64,000 nucleotides of DNA from Mycolicibacterium peregrinum (GCF_002102345.1 NZ_LQPP01000030.1:1-64000); one strand, 5' to 3'. Numbered from the stretch's first letter, positions 8,580 through 16,643 are shown. The notes: a model not told the origin generated them from the sequence alone. Program-made: numbers and translations.

Positions 8580-10100
8580 ATGACTACACAGATTCCCCAC
8601 TTCATCAACGGCCAGCGCACCACCGCCGGGTCGACCCGTACCGCCGATGTGCTCAATCCCAGCACCGGCGAGGTGCAGGCACAGGTGGTCCTGGCGTCGG
8701 CCGCCGATGTGGACGCCGCCGTCGCCGGTGCCGTCGAGGCCCAGAAGGAATGGGCCGCCTACAACCCGCAGCGCCGCGCCCGGGTGTTGATGAAGTTCAT
8801 CGAACTGGTGCACCAGAATGCCGACGAGTTGGCCGAGATGCTGTCCCTGGAGCACGGCAAGACCGTCGCGGACTCACACGGCGACATCCAGCGCGGCCTT
8901 GAGGTCATCGAGTTCTCGGTCGGCATCCCCCACCTGCTCAAGGGCGAGTTCACCGAGGGCGCGGGCACCGGCATCGACGTGTACTCGATCCGCCAGCCCC
9001 TGGGCGTGGTCGCGGGCATCACCCCGTTCAACTTCCCGGCGATGATCCCGCTGTGGAAGGCCGGACCGGCACTGGCATGCGGAAACGCGTTTGTGCTCAA
9101 GCCTTCCGAGCGTGATCCCTCGGTTCCGCTGCGGCTCGCCGAGCTGTTCATCGAGGCCGGTCTGCCGGCCGGCGTGTTCCAGGTGGTGCAGGGCGACAAG
9201 GAAGCCGTCGACGCGATCCTCGAGCACCCCGACATCCAGGCGGTCGGCTTCGTCGGCAGCTCCGACATCGCGCAGTACATCTACTCGGGCGCGGCCGCGC
9301 ACGGCAAGCGTGCCCAGTGCTTCGGCGGTGCCAAGAACCACATGATCGTGATGCCCGACGCCGATCTGGACCAGGCTGTCGACGCGTTGATCGGCGCCGG
9401 CTACGGCAGTGCGGGCGAGCGTTGCATGGCCATCAGTGTCGCAGTGCCGGTCGGTGAAGAGACTGCCAACCGGCTCCGCAACCGCCTCGTCGAGCGGGTC
9501 AACCAACTGCGGGTCGGGCACAGCCTCGATCCCAAGGCCGACTACGGGCCACTGGTCACGGGCGCCGCGCTGGAGCGGGTACGCGACTACATCGGCCAGG
9601 GCGTCGACGCCGGTGCCGAGCTCGTGGTCGATGGCCGCGAACGGGCCAGCAGCGAGCTGACTTTCGGCGACACGAGCCTGGAGAAGGGCTACTTCATCGG
9701 CCCCACCCTGTTCGACAACGTCACCACCGACATGTCGATCTACACCGACGAGATCTTCGGCCCGGTGCTGTGCATCGTCCGGGCGCATGACTACGAAGAG
9801 GCGCTGAAGCTACCGTCCGAGCACGAGTACGGCAACGGCGTGGCGATCTTCACCCGCGACGGCGATGCCGCCCGCGACTTCGTCTCACGCGTGCAGGTCG
9901 GCATGGTCGGCGTCAACGTGCCGATCCCGGTACCGGTGGCCTACCACACCTTCGGCGGCTGGAAGCGTTCCGGCTTCGGCGATCTCAACCAGCACGGGCC
10001 GCATTCGATCCTGTTCTACACCAAGACCAAGACCGTCACCGAGCGGTGGCCGTCAGGCATCAAGGATGGCGCCGAGTTCGTCATCCCGACCATGAAGTAG
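8580..10100 (+). CDS. mmsA: methylmalonate-semialdehyde dehydrogenase (CoA-acylating)
   Basis: MmsA oxidises methylmalonate semialdehyde to propionyl-CoA with NAD and CoA, the last step specific to valine breakdown; it also acts on malonate semialdehyde. The 506-residue protein has the aldehyde dehydrogenase core: FNFPAMIPLWKAGPALACGN, KPSERDPSVPLRLAELF, and the catalytic Cys282 in GSAGERCMAIS. ATG 8580 begins MTTQIPHFINGQRT, the usual N-terminus of this family; the frame is open to 8187 but that part overlaps the monooxygenase. It heads an operon with fadE9 and mmsB, the same trio as Rv0751c-Rv0753c. Confidence 0.95.
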   Translation: MTTQIPHFINGQRTTAGSTRTADVLNPSTGEVQAQVVLASAADVDAAVAGAVEAQKEWAAYNPQRRARVLMKFIELVHQNADELAEMLSLEHGKTVADSHGDIQRGLEVIEFSVGIPHLLKGEFTEGAGTGIDVYSIRQPLGVVAGITPFNFPAMIPLWKAGPALACGNAFVLKPSERDPSVPLRLAELFIEAGLPAGVFQVVQGDKEAVDAILEHPDIQAVGFVGSSDIAQYIYSGAAAHGKRAQCFGGAKNHMIVMPDADLDQAVDALIGAGYGSAGERCMAISVAVPVGEETANRLRNRLVERVNQLRVGHSLDPKADYGPLVTGAALERVRDYIGQGVDAGAELVVDGRERASSELTFGDTSLEKGYFIGPTLFDNVTTDMSIYTDEIFGPVLCIVRAHDYEEALKLPSEHEYGNGVAIFTRDGDAARDFVSRVQVGMVGVNVPIPVPVAYHTFGGWKRSGFGDLNQHGPHSILFYTKTKTVTERWPSGIKDGAEFVIPTMK

Positions 10101-10107
10101 CTAACCC

Positions 10108-11277
10108 GTGAATCTGAACGACCCGTACAGCCTGAGCGAGGACGACCGTGTCATCACCGACACGGCGGCCGCGTTCGCCGAAAAGCGCATCGCGCCATAC
10201 GCGTTGGAATGGGATGAGACCCATCACTTCCCCACCGACGTATTGCGCGAGGCGGCCGAACTCGGCATGGGCGCCATCTACTGCGGCGAGGACGCCGGCG
10301 GCAGCGGGCTGCGCCGCCTGGATGCGGTACGCATCTTCGAGCAGCTCGCAGTCGCCGACCCCACCCTGGCGGCGTTCCTGTCCATCCACAACATGTGTGC
10401 GTGGATGGTCGACAGCTTCGGCACCGAGGAACAACGCAAGACCTGGGTGCCCAGACTGGCGTCGATGGAAGCCATCGCCAGCTACTGCCTGACCGAACCA
10501 GGCGCCGGTTCGGACGCGGCAGCATTGCGCACCAGGGCGGTGCGCGACGGCGACCACTGGGTGCTCGACGGGGTCAAGCAGTTCATCTCCGGCGCAGGCA
10601 GCTCCGACGTGTATGTGGTGATGGCCCGGACGGGAGCGGACGGCCCGAAGGGCATCTCCGCGTTCGTCGTCGAAAAGGATGCGCCGGGGCTGAGTTTCGG
10701 CGCGCAGGAGCAGAAGATGGGCTGGAACGCCCAGCCCACCGCCCAGGTGATCTTCGAAAGCGTGCGGGTTCCGGCCGACGCCCTGCTGGGCGGCACCGAG
10801 GGCACCGGGTTCGGTATCGCGATGAACGGCCTGAACGGCGGTCGGATCAACATCGCTGCCTGCTCGCTGGGCGGTGCGCAGGCCGCCTACGACAAGACGC
10901 TGAGCTACCTGGCCGACCGCCAGGCGTTCGGCGGGGCCCTGCTCGACGAACCGACCATCCGGTTCACCCTCGCCGACATGGCCACCGGCTTGGAGACCTC
11001 CCGAAACATGTTGTGGCGGGCGGCGTCCGCGCTGGATGCCAACCACCCCGACAAGGTCACGTTGTGCGCGATGGCCAAGCGGTATGTCACCGACACCTGC
11101 TACGAAGTGGCCGATCAGGCGCTGCAGTTGCACGGCGGCTACGGCTATCTGCGCGAGTACGGTCTGGAGAAAATCGTCCGGGATCTGCGGGTGCACCGCA
11201 TCCTTGAGGGCACCAACGAAATCATGCGCGTGGTCATCGGTCGCTCGGAATCGAGCCGCGCCCGCAACTCTGCATAG
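10108..11277 (+). CDS. fadE9: isobutyryl-CoA-type acyl-CoA dehydrogenase
   Basis: A 389-residue flavin acyl-CoA dehydrogenase. The family signatures are AYCLTEPGAGSDAAAL-like (here ASYCLTEPGAGSDAAALRT), QAFGGALLDEPTIRF, and LHGGYGYLREYGLE. The catalytic base is Glu367 in ILEGTNEIMR. Its position seven bases after mmsA and ten before mmsB points to isobutyryl-CoA to methacrylyl-CoA in valine catabolism. The GTG start at 10108 begins NLNDPYSLSEDD, normal for the family. The gene symbol follows the M. tuberculosis orthologous operon. Confidence 0.92.
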   Translation: MNLNDPYSLSEDDRVITDTAAAFAEKRIAPYALEWDETHHFPTDVLREAAELGMGAIYCGEDAGGSGLRRLDAVRIFEQLAVADPTLAAFLSIHNMCAWMVDSFGTEEQRKTWVPRLASMEAIASYCLTEPGAGSDAAALRTRAVRDGDHWVLDGVKQFISGAGSSDVYVVMARTGADGPKGISAFVVEKDAPGLSFGAQEQKMGWNAQPTAQVIFESVRVPADALLGGTEGTGFGIAMNGLNGGRINIAACSLGGAQAAYDKTLSYLADRQAFGGALLDEPTIRFTLADMATGLETSRNMLWRAASALDANHPDKVTLCAMAKRYVTDTCYEVADQALQLHGGYGYLREYGLEKIVRDLRVHRILEGTNEIMRVVIGRSESSRARNSA

Positions 11278-11286
11278 GAGACCTAC

Positions 11287-12159
11287 GTGAGCACGATCGC
11301 GTTCTTGGGGCTGGGCAACATGGGCGGGCCGATGGCCGCCAACCTGGTCACCGCCGGGCACACCGTGCGCGGTTTCGACCCGGTGCCTGCCGCGCAGGAG
11401 GCGGCAAAGACCAACGGCGTCAACGTGTTCGCCACCGGCGCCGAGGCGGTCAGCGGTGCAGACGTGGTGATCACCATGCTGCCCAACGGCGCATTGGTGA
11501 AGAGCTGCTACGCCGAGGTGTTGCCCGCCGCCGCCGATGGAGCCCTGTTCATCGACAGCTCCACGATCTCCGTCGACGACGCCCGCGAGGTGCACAAGGT
11601 TGCCCTCGAGCACGGTTTCGCCCAGCTCGACGCCCCGGTCTCCGGCGGGGTCAAGGGCGCGGTGGCGGGCACGCTGGCGTTCATGGTCGGCGGTGAGAAT
11701 GATGCGGTCGAGCGCGGCCGCGCCGTGCTGGAACCCATGGCGGGCAAGATCATCCACTGCGGCGCCGCCGGCGCCGGCCAGGCCGCCAAGGTGTGCAACA
11801 ACATGGTGCTGGCGGTGCAGCAGATCGCGGTCGGTGAGGCATTCGTCCTGGCCGAGAAGCTCGGTCTGGACAAACAGGCACTGTTCGACGTGATCACCGG
11901 TGCGACCGGCAACTGCTGGGCCGTTCACACGAATTGCCCGGTGCCCGGGCCGGTTCCGACCTCCCCCGCCAACAACGATTTCAAGCCGGGGTTCGCGACG
12001 GCACTGATGAACAAGGATCTCGGGCTGGCGATGGCGGCCGTGGAATCCACGGGCTCATCGGCTCCGCTGGGCACGCATGCGGCCGAGATCTACGCAAAAT
12101 TCGCGGAGTCGCACGCCGACAAGGACTTCAGCGCTGTGATCGAGACGCTCCGCAGCTGA
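11287..12159 (+). CDS. mmsB: 3-hydroxyisobutyrate dehydrogenase
   Basis: MmsB oxidises 3-hydroxyisobutyrate to methylmalonate semialdehyde with NAD, feeding MmsA. The 290-residue protein shows the Rossmann motif FLGLGNMGGPMA at the N-terminus, the substrate motif DAPVSGGVKGAVAGTLAFMV and the catalytic Lys168 in GAGQAAKVCNNM. GTG 11287 is preceded by AGGAG. It is the last gene of the valine operon and is followed by the left copy of the 82-bp hairpin repeat, which could serve as its transcript end. Confidence 0.95.
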   Translation: MSTIAFLGLGNMGGPMAANLVTAGHTVRGFDPVPAAQEAAKTNGVNVFATGAEAVSGADVVITMLPNGALVKSCYAEVLPAAADGALFIDSSTISVDDAREVHKVALEHGFAQLDAPVSGGVKGAVAGTLAFMVGGENDAVERGRAVLEPMAGKIIHCGAAGAGQAAKVCNNMVLAVQQIAVGEAFVLAEKLGLDKQALFDVITGATGNCWAVHTNCPVPGPVPTSPANNDFKPGFATALMNKDLGLAMAAVESTGSSAPLGTHAAEIYAKFAESHADKDFSAVIETLRS

Positions 12160-12167
12160 CGGCACCG

Positions 12168-12249
12168 CGTTCGTAACACCGCGGCGGGGCCGCGTTCGTA
12201 ACGTGGTGGCGGTGAAATTCGCGTTTCGCCGCCACCCGGTTACGAACGC
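12168..12249 (+). repeat. 82-bp direct repeat, left copy, with long hairpin
   Basis: All 82 bases are identical to 13113-13194 in the same orientation. The 3' part (12192-12249) is a large inverted repeat: GCGTTCGTAAC pairs with GTTACGAACGC, then GGTGGCGG with CCGCCACC, then GAAA with TTTC around a TTCGCG loop, broken only by a 2+2 mismatch and one G/T wobble. GTTCGTAAC also occurs once more, directly repeated, at 12169-12177. The copy starts nine bases after the mmsB stop and contains the last two codons and stop of the DUF559 gene. Confidence 0.95.
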
Positions 12250-13076
12250 AACGCCCACGCCTTGGCAAGCCTGCCGAGAACATTTGCTTCGCCGTCGCGG
12301 CACGTGACTCGAATGACGATCCAACCCATTTCGATCATTGCGTCGAAGCGGGCGACGTCCCTCCGGAGAACATCGGGATCGGTGTGGTGCCGCCCCTCGT
12401 ATTCCATGGCGACCTTCAGCTCGGGCCACGCCATGTCGACCTCTCCGATCAACGCGCCGTACTCGTTGTAGATCGGGTGTTGTGTCTGCGGTGGCGGATG
12501 CCCTGCCCGAACGACCAACAGCCGCAGCCAGGTTTCCTGCGGAGATTCCGAGCCGGGATCGACCAGGGCGATGCTACTGCGTGCCTGCTTGATGCCTTTG
12601 CATCCGGCGTGCCGCTGGGCAGCTAGTTCAATGGCGGCGACTTTGAGGCGAGTGGCTCGAGCCAGTGCGTCGATAGCAGCCACTGCTGCGTCTTCTGGAA
12701 GCCGGCATGCGAGATCCACTGCGGTGCGAGCCGGGCTGGTGAGCCGGATGTCGCCGATCCGACAGATTTCGTCGTCGTCGATCGTGTCGGCCCACGCCAC
12801 CACGCCTCGGGCCGGTCGCCGGTTGGTGTCGAGAATGTTGGCCGGTAACGCGGGGTCGATCCAGCGCGCCCCGTGCAACGCCGCCGCGGAGTACCCGGCC
12901 AGCACTCCTCTTCGCCGTGATCGCAGCCAGGCCGCCTTCGCGCGTAGCACCGCGGTGGGCCGGATACCGCGCGGCACATATACATCCTTGTGCACGGCGA
13001 CGAACCGGTCACGGAGTTGGTGACGGGTCAGCTCTCCGGCGGCAATCGCCTCACTGCCTATGAACGGTTCCACCAT
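12240..13076 (-). CDS. AbiEi_4 / DUF559 endonuclease-like protein between repeats
   Basis: A 278-residue protein with two regions. Residues 1-70 (AAGELTRHQLRDRFVAVHKD, then VYVPRG) match the winged-helix domain of AbiEi-type antitoxins. The C-terminal 100 residues (GEVDMAWPELKVAMEYEGRH then RRDVARFDAMIEMGWIVIRV) carry the Asp and Glu pattern of the DUF559/Vsr-like branch of PD-(D/E)XK nucleases. Such genes are multicopy in mycobacteria and their role is not established. ATG 13076 gives the usual N-terminus MVEPFIGSEAIAAG; GTG 13097 and TTG 13100 are alternatives. Only 36 bp separate the start from the right repeat, so its promoter probably lies inside that repeat. No partner toxin gene is adjacent. 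Confidence 0.85.
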   Translation of the reverse strand: MVEPFIGSEAIAAGELTRHQLRDRFVAVHKDVYVPRGIRPTAVLRAKAAWLRSRRRGVLAGYSAAALHGARWIDPALPANILDTNRRPARGVVAWADTIDDDEICRIGDIRLTSPARTAVDLACRLPEDAAVAAIDALARATRLKVAAIELAAQRHAGCKGIKQARSSIALVDPGSESPQETWLRLLVVRAGHPPPQTQHPIYNEYGALIGEVDMAWPELKVAMEYEGRHHTDPDVLRRDVARFDAMIEMGWIVIRVTCRDGEANVLGRLAKAWALRS

Positions 13077-13112
13077 GCGGGAGAAGTGTGCCCGCACCAA
13101 CCGACAGGCTCA

Positions 13113-13194
13113 CGTTCGTAACACCGCGGCGGGGCCGCGTTCGTAACGTGGTGGCGGTGAAATTCGCGTTTCGCCGCCACCCGGTTACGAACGC
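13113..13194 (+). repeat. 82-bp direct repeat, right copy, with long hairpin
   Basis: Identical over 82 bases to 12168-12249, 945 bp away. The hairpin arm spans 13137-13194. It sits between the start of the DUF559 gene and the stop of the HAD gene (13210), so as on the left side it lies just beyond the 3' end of a neighbouring host gene. Bases flanking the two copies differ immediately (G/A before, A/G after), which defines the repeat borders sharply. Confidence 0.95.
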
Positions 13195-13209
13195 GGACGG
13201 CGCGAGAAC

Positions 13210-14025
13210 CTATGCAGCAGTCGGGCTGCGCTGAACCCACCACTGGGTGTGCAAGCGCTGGCAGACCGGCAGCCGCAGCGCATCGGGACCGGCGAAGTCC
13301 GGCCGCACCGCAACTGCGCCGGGTGAAACCGGACCGGCATCGGGGTCGATCACCACGCCCGCCATCCCCGCGGCGTTGGCCGACCGCAGGCCCGCGACCG
13401 AGCCCACCATGGCCAATGCGTCGTGGCCTGCCACGCCCAGCTCGTCCAGCGCGTGCCGATACAGCTCGGCGCCGGGTCCACTCACGTCATCGGTGGTGAC
13501 GACGGTTTCCACCAAGCCGTCCCCGACGAGCTGGCGCACCAGGGGTTCGGCCCAGCGCCGGCGGCCTGCGGCCACCACCCCGACCGGCAGCCCGGCGAGG
13601 AACGCGTCGTTCATCAGATCCTCCAGACCCGGCCGCGGCGTCAGGCCGGCGTCGAGGATCATCTCGTCGAACATCATGTCCTTGGTCATGCAGATCTCGT
13701 CGGCGAGGACCTCGGTCAGCACATCGCAGTCCGGGCCCACGCAGCGCTTGCGCAGCTCGGCGGTGACCCGCTGGTGCTCGTCGTGCAGCGCGAGAAGCTG
13801 CTGGTAACGCGCGACGCCCCATTGAATGGGCAGACCGTGCGCGGCGAAGGCGGCGTTGAAGACGACGCGGTGACCGTCGACGTCCACATCCGACAACGCA
13901 TCGAGGTCCAGGATCACCGCACGCAGTGGATGGGCACTCGGATCAGGCTGCGAACAGTCCCACCAGAACCGTCCGGCCCGCCATGACTTCTCTTGTGTTG
14001 ACGACACCACATGAGAGTGGCCCAC
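13210..14025 (-). CDS. HAD-superfamily hydrolase-like protein, motifs degenerate
   Basis: A 271-residue protein with the fold pattern of a haloacid dehalogenase-like phosphatase (beta-phosphoglucomutase group). Motif I is present as VILDLDALSDVD. Motif II lacks the usual Ser/Thr (GVVAAGRR), and motif IV reads MVGSVAGLRSANAAGM where active enzymes have GD or DS acidic residues. It may be a weak or inactive enzyme or a binding protein. The GTG start at 14025 is the longest reading and adds an unconserved N-terminus of about 34 residues; a shorter start is possible. Confidence 0.7.
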   Translation of the reverse strand: MGHSHVVSSTQEKSWRAGRFWWDCSQPDPSAHPLRAVILDLDALSDVDVDGHRVVFNAAFAAHGLPIQWGVARYQQLLALHDEHQRVTAELRKRCVGPDCDVLTEVLADEICMTKDMMFDEMILDAGLTPRPGLEDLMNDAFLAGLPVGVVAAGRRRWAEPLVRQLVGDGLVETVVTTDDVSGPGAELYRHALDELGVAGHDALAMVGSVAGLRSANAAGMAGVVIDPDAGPVSPGAVAVRPDFAGPDALRLPVCQRLHTQWWVQRSPTAA

Positions 14026-14078
14026 GTCACATCAGTCGCGCGTCCCCCCTACGGGGGATTGGGCCGGTCAAGTTGATC

Positions 14079-14092
14079 TACCGACTGCGGTA
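14079..14092. promoter_or_regulatory. inverted repeat upstream of the two-component operon
   Basis: TACCGACTGCGGTA has perfect TACCG/CGGTA arms, 19 bp upstream of the response-regulator start. NarL-type regulators often recognise TACC-type heptamers in inverted pairs, so autoregulation by the adjacent LuxR-class regulator is plausible. A second symmetrical stretch, TCCCCCCTACGGGGGA, lies at 14043-14058. Confidence 0.4.
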
Positions 14093-14111
14093 CCACCCTT
14101 AGGGTGATGCC

Positions 14112-14774
14112 ATGGCGCCCTCCAATCCAGTGCGCCTTGTGCTGGTCGACGACCATGAAATGGTCATCGAGGGTCTCAAGGCCATGCTTGCTGTGTTCAA
14201 CGACCGGGTCGAGGTGGTCGGCCAGGCCGTCGGCGCAGAGCGGGCCCTGAGTGTGATCGAGACGCTGGACCCCGACATCGTGTTGTGCGACGTCCGCATG
14301 GAGGGCTCCAGCGGACTGGATCTGTGCCGCGTACTGCGCGAGCGCGACCCGAACCGCAAGGTGGTCATGCTGTCGGTCTACGACGACGAGCAATACCTGT
14401 TCCAGGCGCTGCGGGTGGGCGCGTCGGGCTATCTGCTCAAGAGCATCAGCAGTGACGAGCTGGTCCGCCAGCTCGAATTCGCCCACAGCGGGCAGACCGC
14501 GATCGATCCGGGGATGGCGGCGCGGGCGGCCGGTACCGCGGCCCGCCTGCAACGCGACGAGTTCTGGCCCGGAGTCCGGCAGGGACTGACCCAGCGCGAG
14601 AGCGAGATCCTGTCCTTCGTGGTCGCGGGCCTGTCCAACCGTGGGATCGCCAACAAGCTGGTGATCGGCGAGGAAACCGTGAAGACCCACCTGCGCTCCA
14701 TCTACCGCAAGCTCGGGGTCAGCGACCGGGCGGGCGCGGTGGCCACTGCACTGCGGGAGGGCATCTACCAGTGA
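14112..14774 (+). CDS. NarL/LuxR-type response regulator
   Basis: A 220-residue response regulator. The receiver domain (about 8-125) has the acidic pair in VLVDDHEMV, the phosphoacceptor Asp60 in VLCDVRM, and the switch residues in MLSVYDD and YLLKSI. The C-terminal LuxR HTH (about 155-215) contains LTQRESEILSFVVAGLSNRG and EETVKTHLRSIYRKLGV. The stop overlaps the kinase start (GTGA 14771-14774), so the pair is co-translated. The stimulus is not evident from the sequence. Confidence 0.95.
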   Translation: MAPSNPVRLVLVDDHEMVIEGLKAMLAVFNDRVEVVGQAVGAERALSVIETLDPDIVLCDVRMEGSSGLDLCRVLRERDPNRKVVMLSVYDDEQYLFQALRVGASGYLLKSISSDELVRQLEFAHSGQTAIDPGMAARAAGTAARLQRDEFWPGVRQGLTQRESEILSFVVAGLSNRGIANKLVIGEETVKTHLRSIYRKLGVSDRAGAVATALREGIYQ

Positions 14775-16003
14775 ACGCCGAGCCAGAGAAGCCGGGACGC
14801 GACGTGACCTCCGAACCGGGCCCCATCGAGCTGACCGCCGAGAGGGAACTGGCGCTGCTGCGTGAGCTCATCCGGGCCGCATCGAGTGGTCCGGGGGTGG
14901 AGCCGCTGGCCGCCGCGGCGGCCCGGATGATCACCGCGTCGACCGCCACCGACGTGTGCTTCGTGCACGTGCTCGACGATTCCGATCGTGCCCTGACGCT
15001 GGCCGGGGCCACGCCGCCGTTCGATGCCGAGATCGGCAAGATCCGGCTGCCGCTCGGGCAGGGCATCTCGGGGTGGGTGGCCAGTCACCGGCAGCCCGTG
15101 GTGATCAGCCACGACAAGGAGTCCGACCCCCGCTACAAGCCGTTCGAATCGCTGCGCGGGCGTGACTTCACCTCGATGGTGTCGGTCCCGATGGAGACCG
15201 GTCCGGGTGGGCTGGTCGGAGTGCTGAACGTGCACACCGTCGACCGCCGTGAGTTCACCCCGCGTGACGTGGAGTTGCTGTTGGTGATCGGCCGGCTCAT
15301 CGCCGGCGCGTTGCACCAGGCCCGGCTGCACCGTCAACTGGTGGCGCGCGAGCGCGCACACGAGAATTTCGTCGAGCAGGTGATCGAGGCGCAGGAACTC
15401 GAGCGGCGCCGGCTGGCCGGCGATATTCACGACGGCATCTCCCAGCGGTTGGTGACGCTGTCGTACCGGCTCGACGCCGCGGCCCGCGCGGTCGACCCGG
15501 AGATGGTGGCCGAACAGCTGGCAGCGGCACGCGAACTGGTCGCGCTGACACTGCAGGAGGCCAGGGCCGCGATCAGCGGGCTGCGGCCGCCGGTGCTCGA
15601 CGATCTCGGTCTGTCGGGCGGGCTGGCCAGCCTGGCCCGTTCGATCCCGCGGATCCCCATCGACGTCGACCTGGCCGAGACCCGGGTGCCCGACCATATC
15701 GAGCTGGCGCTGTACCGCATCGCCCAGGAATGCCTGCAGAACGTGATCAAACACGCCGAGGCGGATCGGGCCCGGCTCACCTTCTCGGTCGACGACGGGG
15801 TGGCCCGGCTCGAAATCGTCGACGACGGAAAAGGGTTCGATACCTTCGAGCACCCGCTGGGCAGTGACGAGATGGGCGGCTACGGGTTGTTGTCGATGGC
15901 CGAGCGGGCCGAGATCGTCGGCGGCCGGCTGCACATCCGGTCGAGGCCGGGCGCGGGCACCACCGTGACCGCGGCCATTCCGCTGCCTTCGGTGATCGAG
16001 TAG
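14771..16003 (+). CDS. GAF-domain sensor histidine kinase (NarL-partner type)
   Basis: A 410-residue soluble kinase without membrane segments. A GAF domain occupies about residues 35-185 (MITASTATDVCFVHVLDDSD ... VSVPMETGPGGLVGVLNVH). The dimerisation/phosphoacceptor domain is HisKA_3 type with His220 in RRRLAGDIHDGISQRLV. The ATPase domain shows NVIKHAEADRA, DDGKGFD and GGYGLLSMAERAEIVGG. The GAF lacks an obvious haem-ligand signature, so a cytosolic small-molecule or redox signal is possible but unproven. It phosphorylates the regulator encoded just upstream. Confidence 0.93.
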   Translation: MNAEPEKPGRDVTSEPGPIELTAERELALLRELIRAASSGPGVEPLAAAAARMITASTATDVCFVHVLDDSDRALTLAGATPPFDAEIGKIRLPLGQGISGWVASHRQPVVISHDKESDPRYKPFESLRGRDFTSMVSVPMETGPGGLVGVLNVHTVDRREFTPRDVELLLVIGRLIAGALHQARLHRQLVARERAHENFVEQVIEAQELERRRLAGDIHDGISQRLVTLSYRLDAAARAVDPEMVAEQLAAARELVALTLQEARAAISGLRPPVLDDLGLSGGLASLARSIPRIPIDVDLAETRVPDHIELALYRIAQECLQNVIKHAEADRARLTFSVDDGVARLEIVDDGKGFDTFEHPLGSDEMGGYGLLSMAERAEIVGGRLHIRSRPGAGTTVTAAIPLPSVIE

Positions 16004-16010
16004 CGCCGAG

Positions 16011-16592
16011 TCAGCTCTGCTGGAGGTGCGCCCGCACCGCGGGCACGGCGCGGGCGATCAGCTCCTCGGTCGATTGCGACGCGATCGGCTCGATGCGCAG
16101 GATGTGGCGCAGATAGGCGATGCCCAGCAGTTGGCCCATCGCCAGATCCACCCGTAGTTCGGCATCGGCACCGCCCAGGGCGGTGGCGATCTGCGGGTAG
16201 AGCCGCTGCTCGATGAACTGACGGACCAGGGCTGCCGATTCCTCGTGGGTGGCCGCGCCGCGCAGGATCGCCAACAGGGGCGAGCGGGTGTCGGGATGCT
16301 CCCAGAACTCGAAGAAGGCCTCGGTCAGACGTTCGGCGAGGCCGTCGCGGCCCTCGTCGAGGATGCGTCCGCTGAATTGTTCGGGGTCGAACGGCCAGCC
16401 GACGGTGGCCCGGAACAGGTCGGCCTTGCTGCCGAAGTAGTGCCGGATCAACGCGGGGTCCACCTGTGCGGCCGCGGCGATGTCGCGTAGTGAGGTCTTG
16501 TCGTAGCCGCCCTCGGCGAACATCCGCCGGGCGGTGGCCACCAGCTCATCGCGGGTTCCCGGCTGTCCCGGTCGTCGTCCACGTGGCGGCAT
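16011..16592 (-). CDS. TetR family regulator
   Basis: A 193-residue TetR regulator. N-terminal GRRPGQPGTRDELVATARRM leads into the HTH (LRDIAAAAQVDPALIRHYFG, about 40-59), and the C-terminal half matches the TetR_C_17-like group (GWPFDPEQFSGRILDEG, RVDLAMGQLLGIAYLRHI). The ATG at 16592 is 85 bp from the divergent deazaflavin reductase start, whose promoter it probably controls. It converges on the sensor kinase gene with a seven-base gap and no visible terminator. Confidence 0.9.
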   Translation of the reverse strand: MPPRGRRPGQPGTRDELVATARRMFAEGGYDKTSLRDIAAAAQVDPALIRHYFGSKADLFRATVGWPFDPEQFSGRILDEGRDGLAERLTEAFFEFWEHPDTRSPLLAILRGAATHEESAALVRQFIEQRLYPQIATALGGADAELRVDLAMGQLLGIAYLRHILRIEPIASQSTEELIARAVPAVRAHLQQS

Positions 16593-16613
16593 AGTTCCGA
16601 AATTCTACAGTCG

Positions 16614-16643
16614 TTGACTTCTTGCTCGGGCCGGGATTACGCT
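16614..16643 (+). promoter_or_regulatory. promoter of the deazaflavin reductase gene
   Basis: TTGACT at 16614-16619 and TACGCT at 16638-16643 are separated by 18 bp and fit a SigA-type promoter, 34 bp upstream of the ATG at 16678. It lies in the gap shared with the divergent TetR gene. Confidence 0.5.

Noticed and set aside
10081..11928. Open frame of 615 codons on the minus strand over fadE9 and mmsB
   Set aside because: It lies antisense to two well-conserved genes in the valine operon and its composition (His, Gln, Asp, Gly-rich) is that of a high-GC shadow frame.
12240..13076. Complete type IV toxin-antitoxin (AbiE) pair
   Set aside because: Only the AbiEi-like winged-helix domain is present, fused to a nuclease-like domain; no AbiEii-type nucleotidyltransferase gene is adjacent.
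12168..13194. IS element or integron cassette
   Set aside because: No transposase or integrase, no terminal inverted repeats of the whole unit; the ends are direct repeats with internal hairpins.
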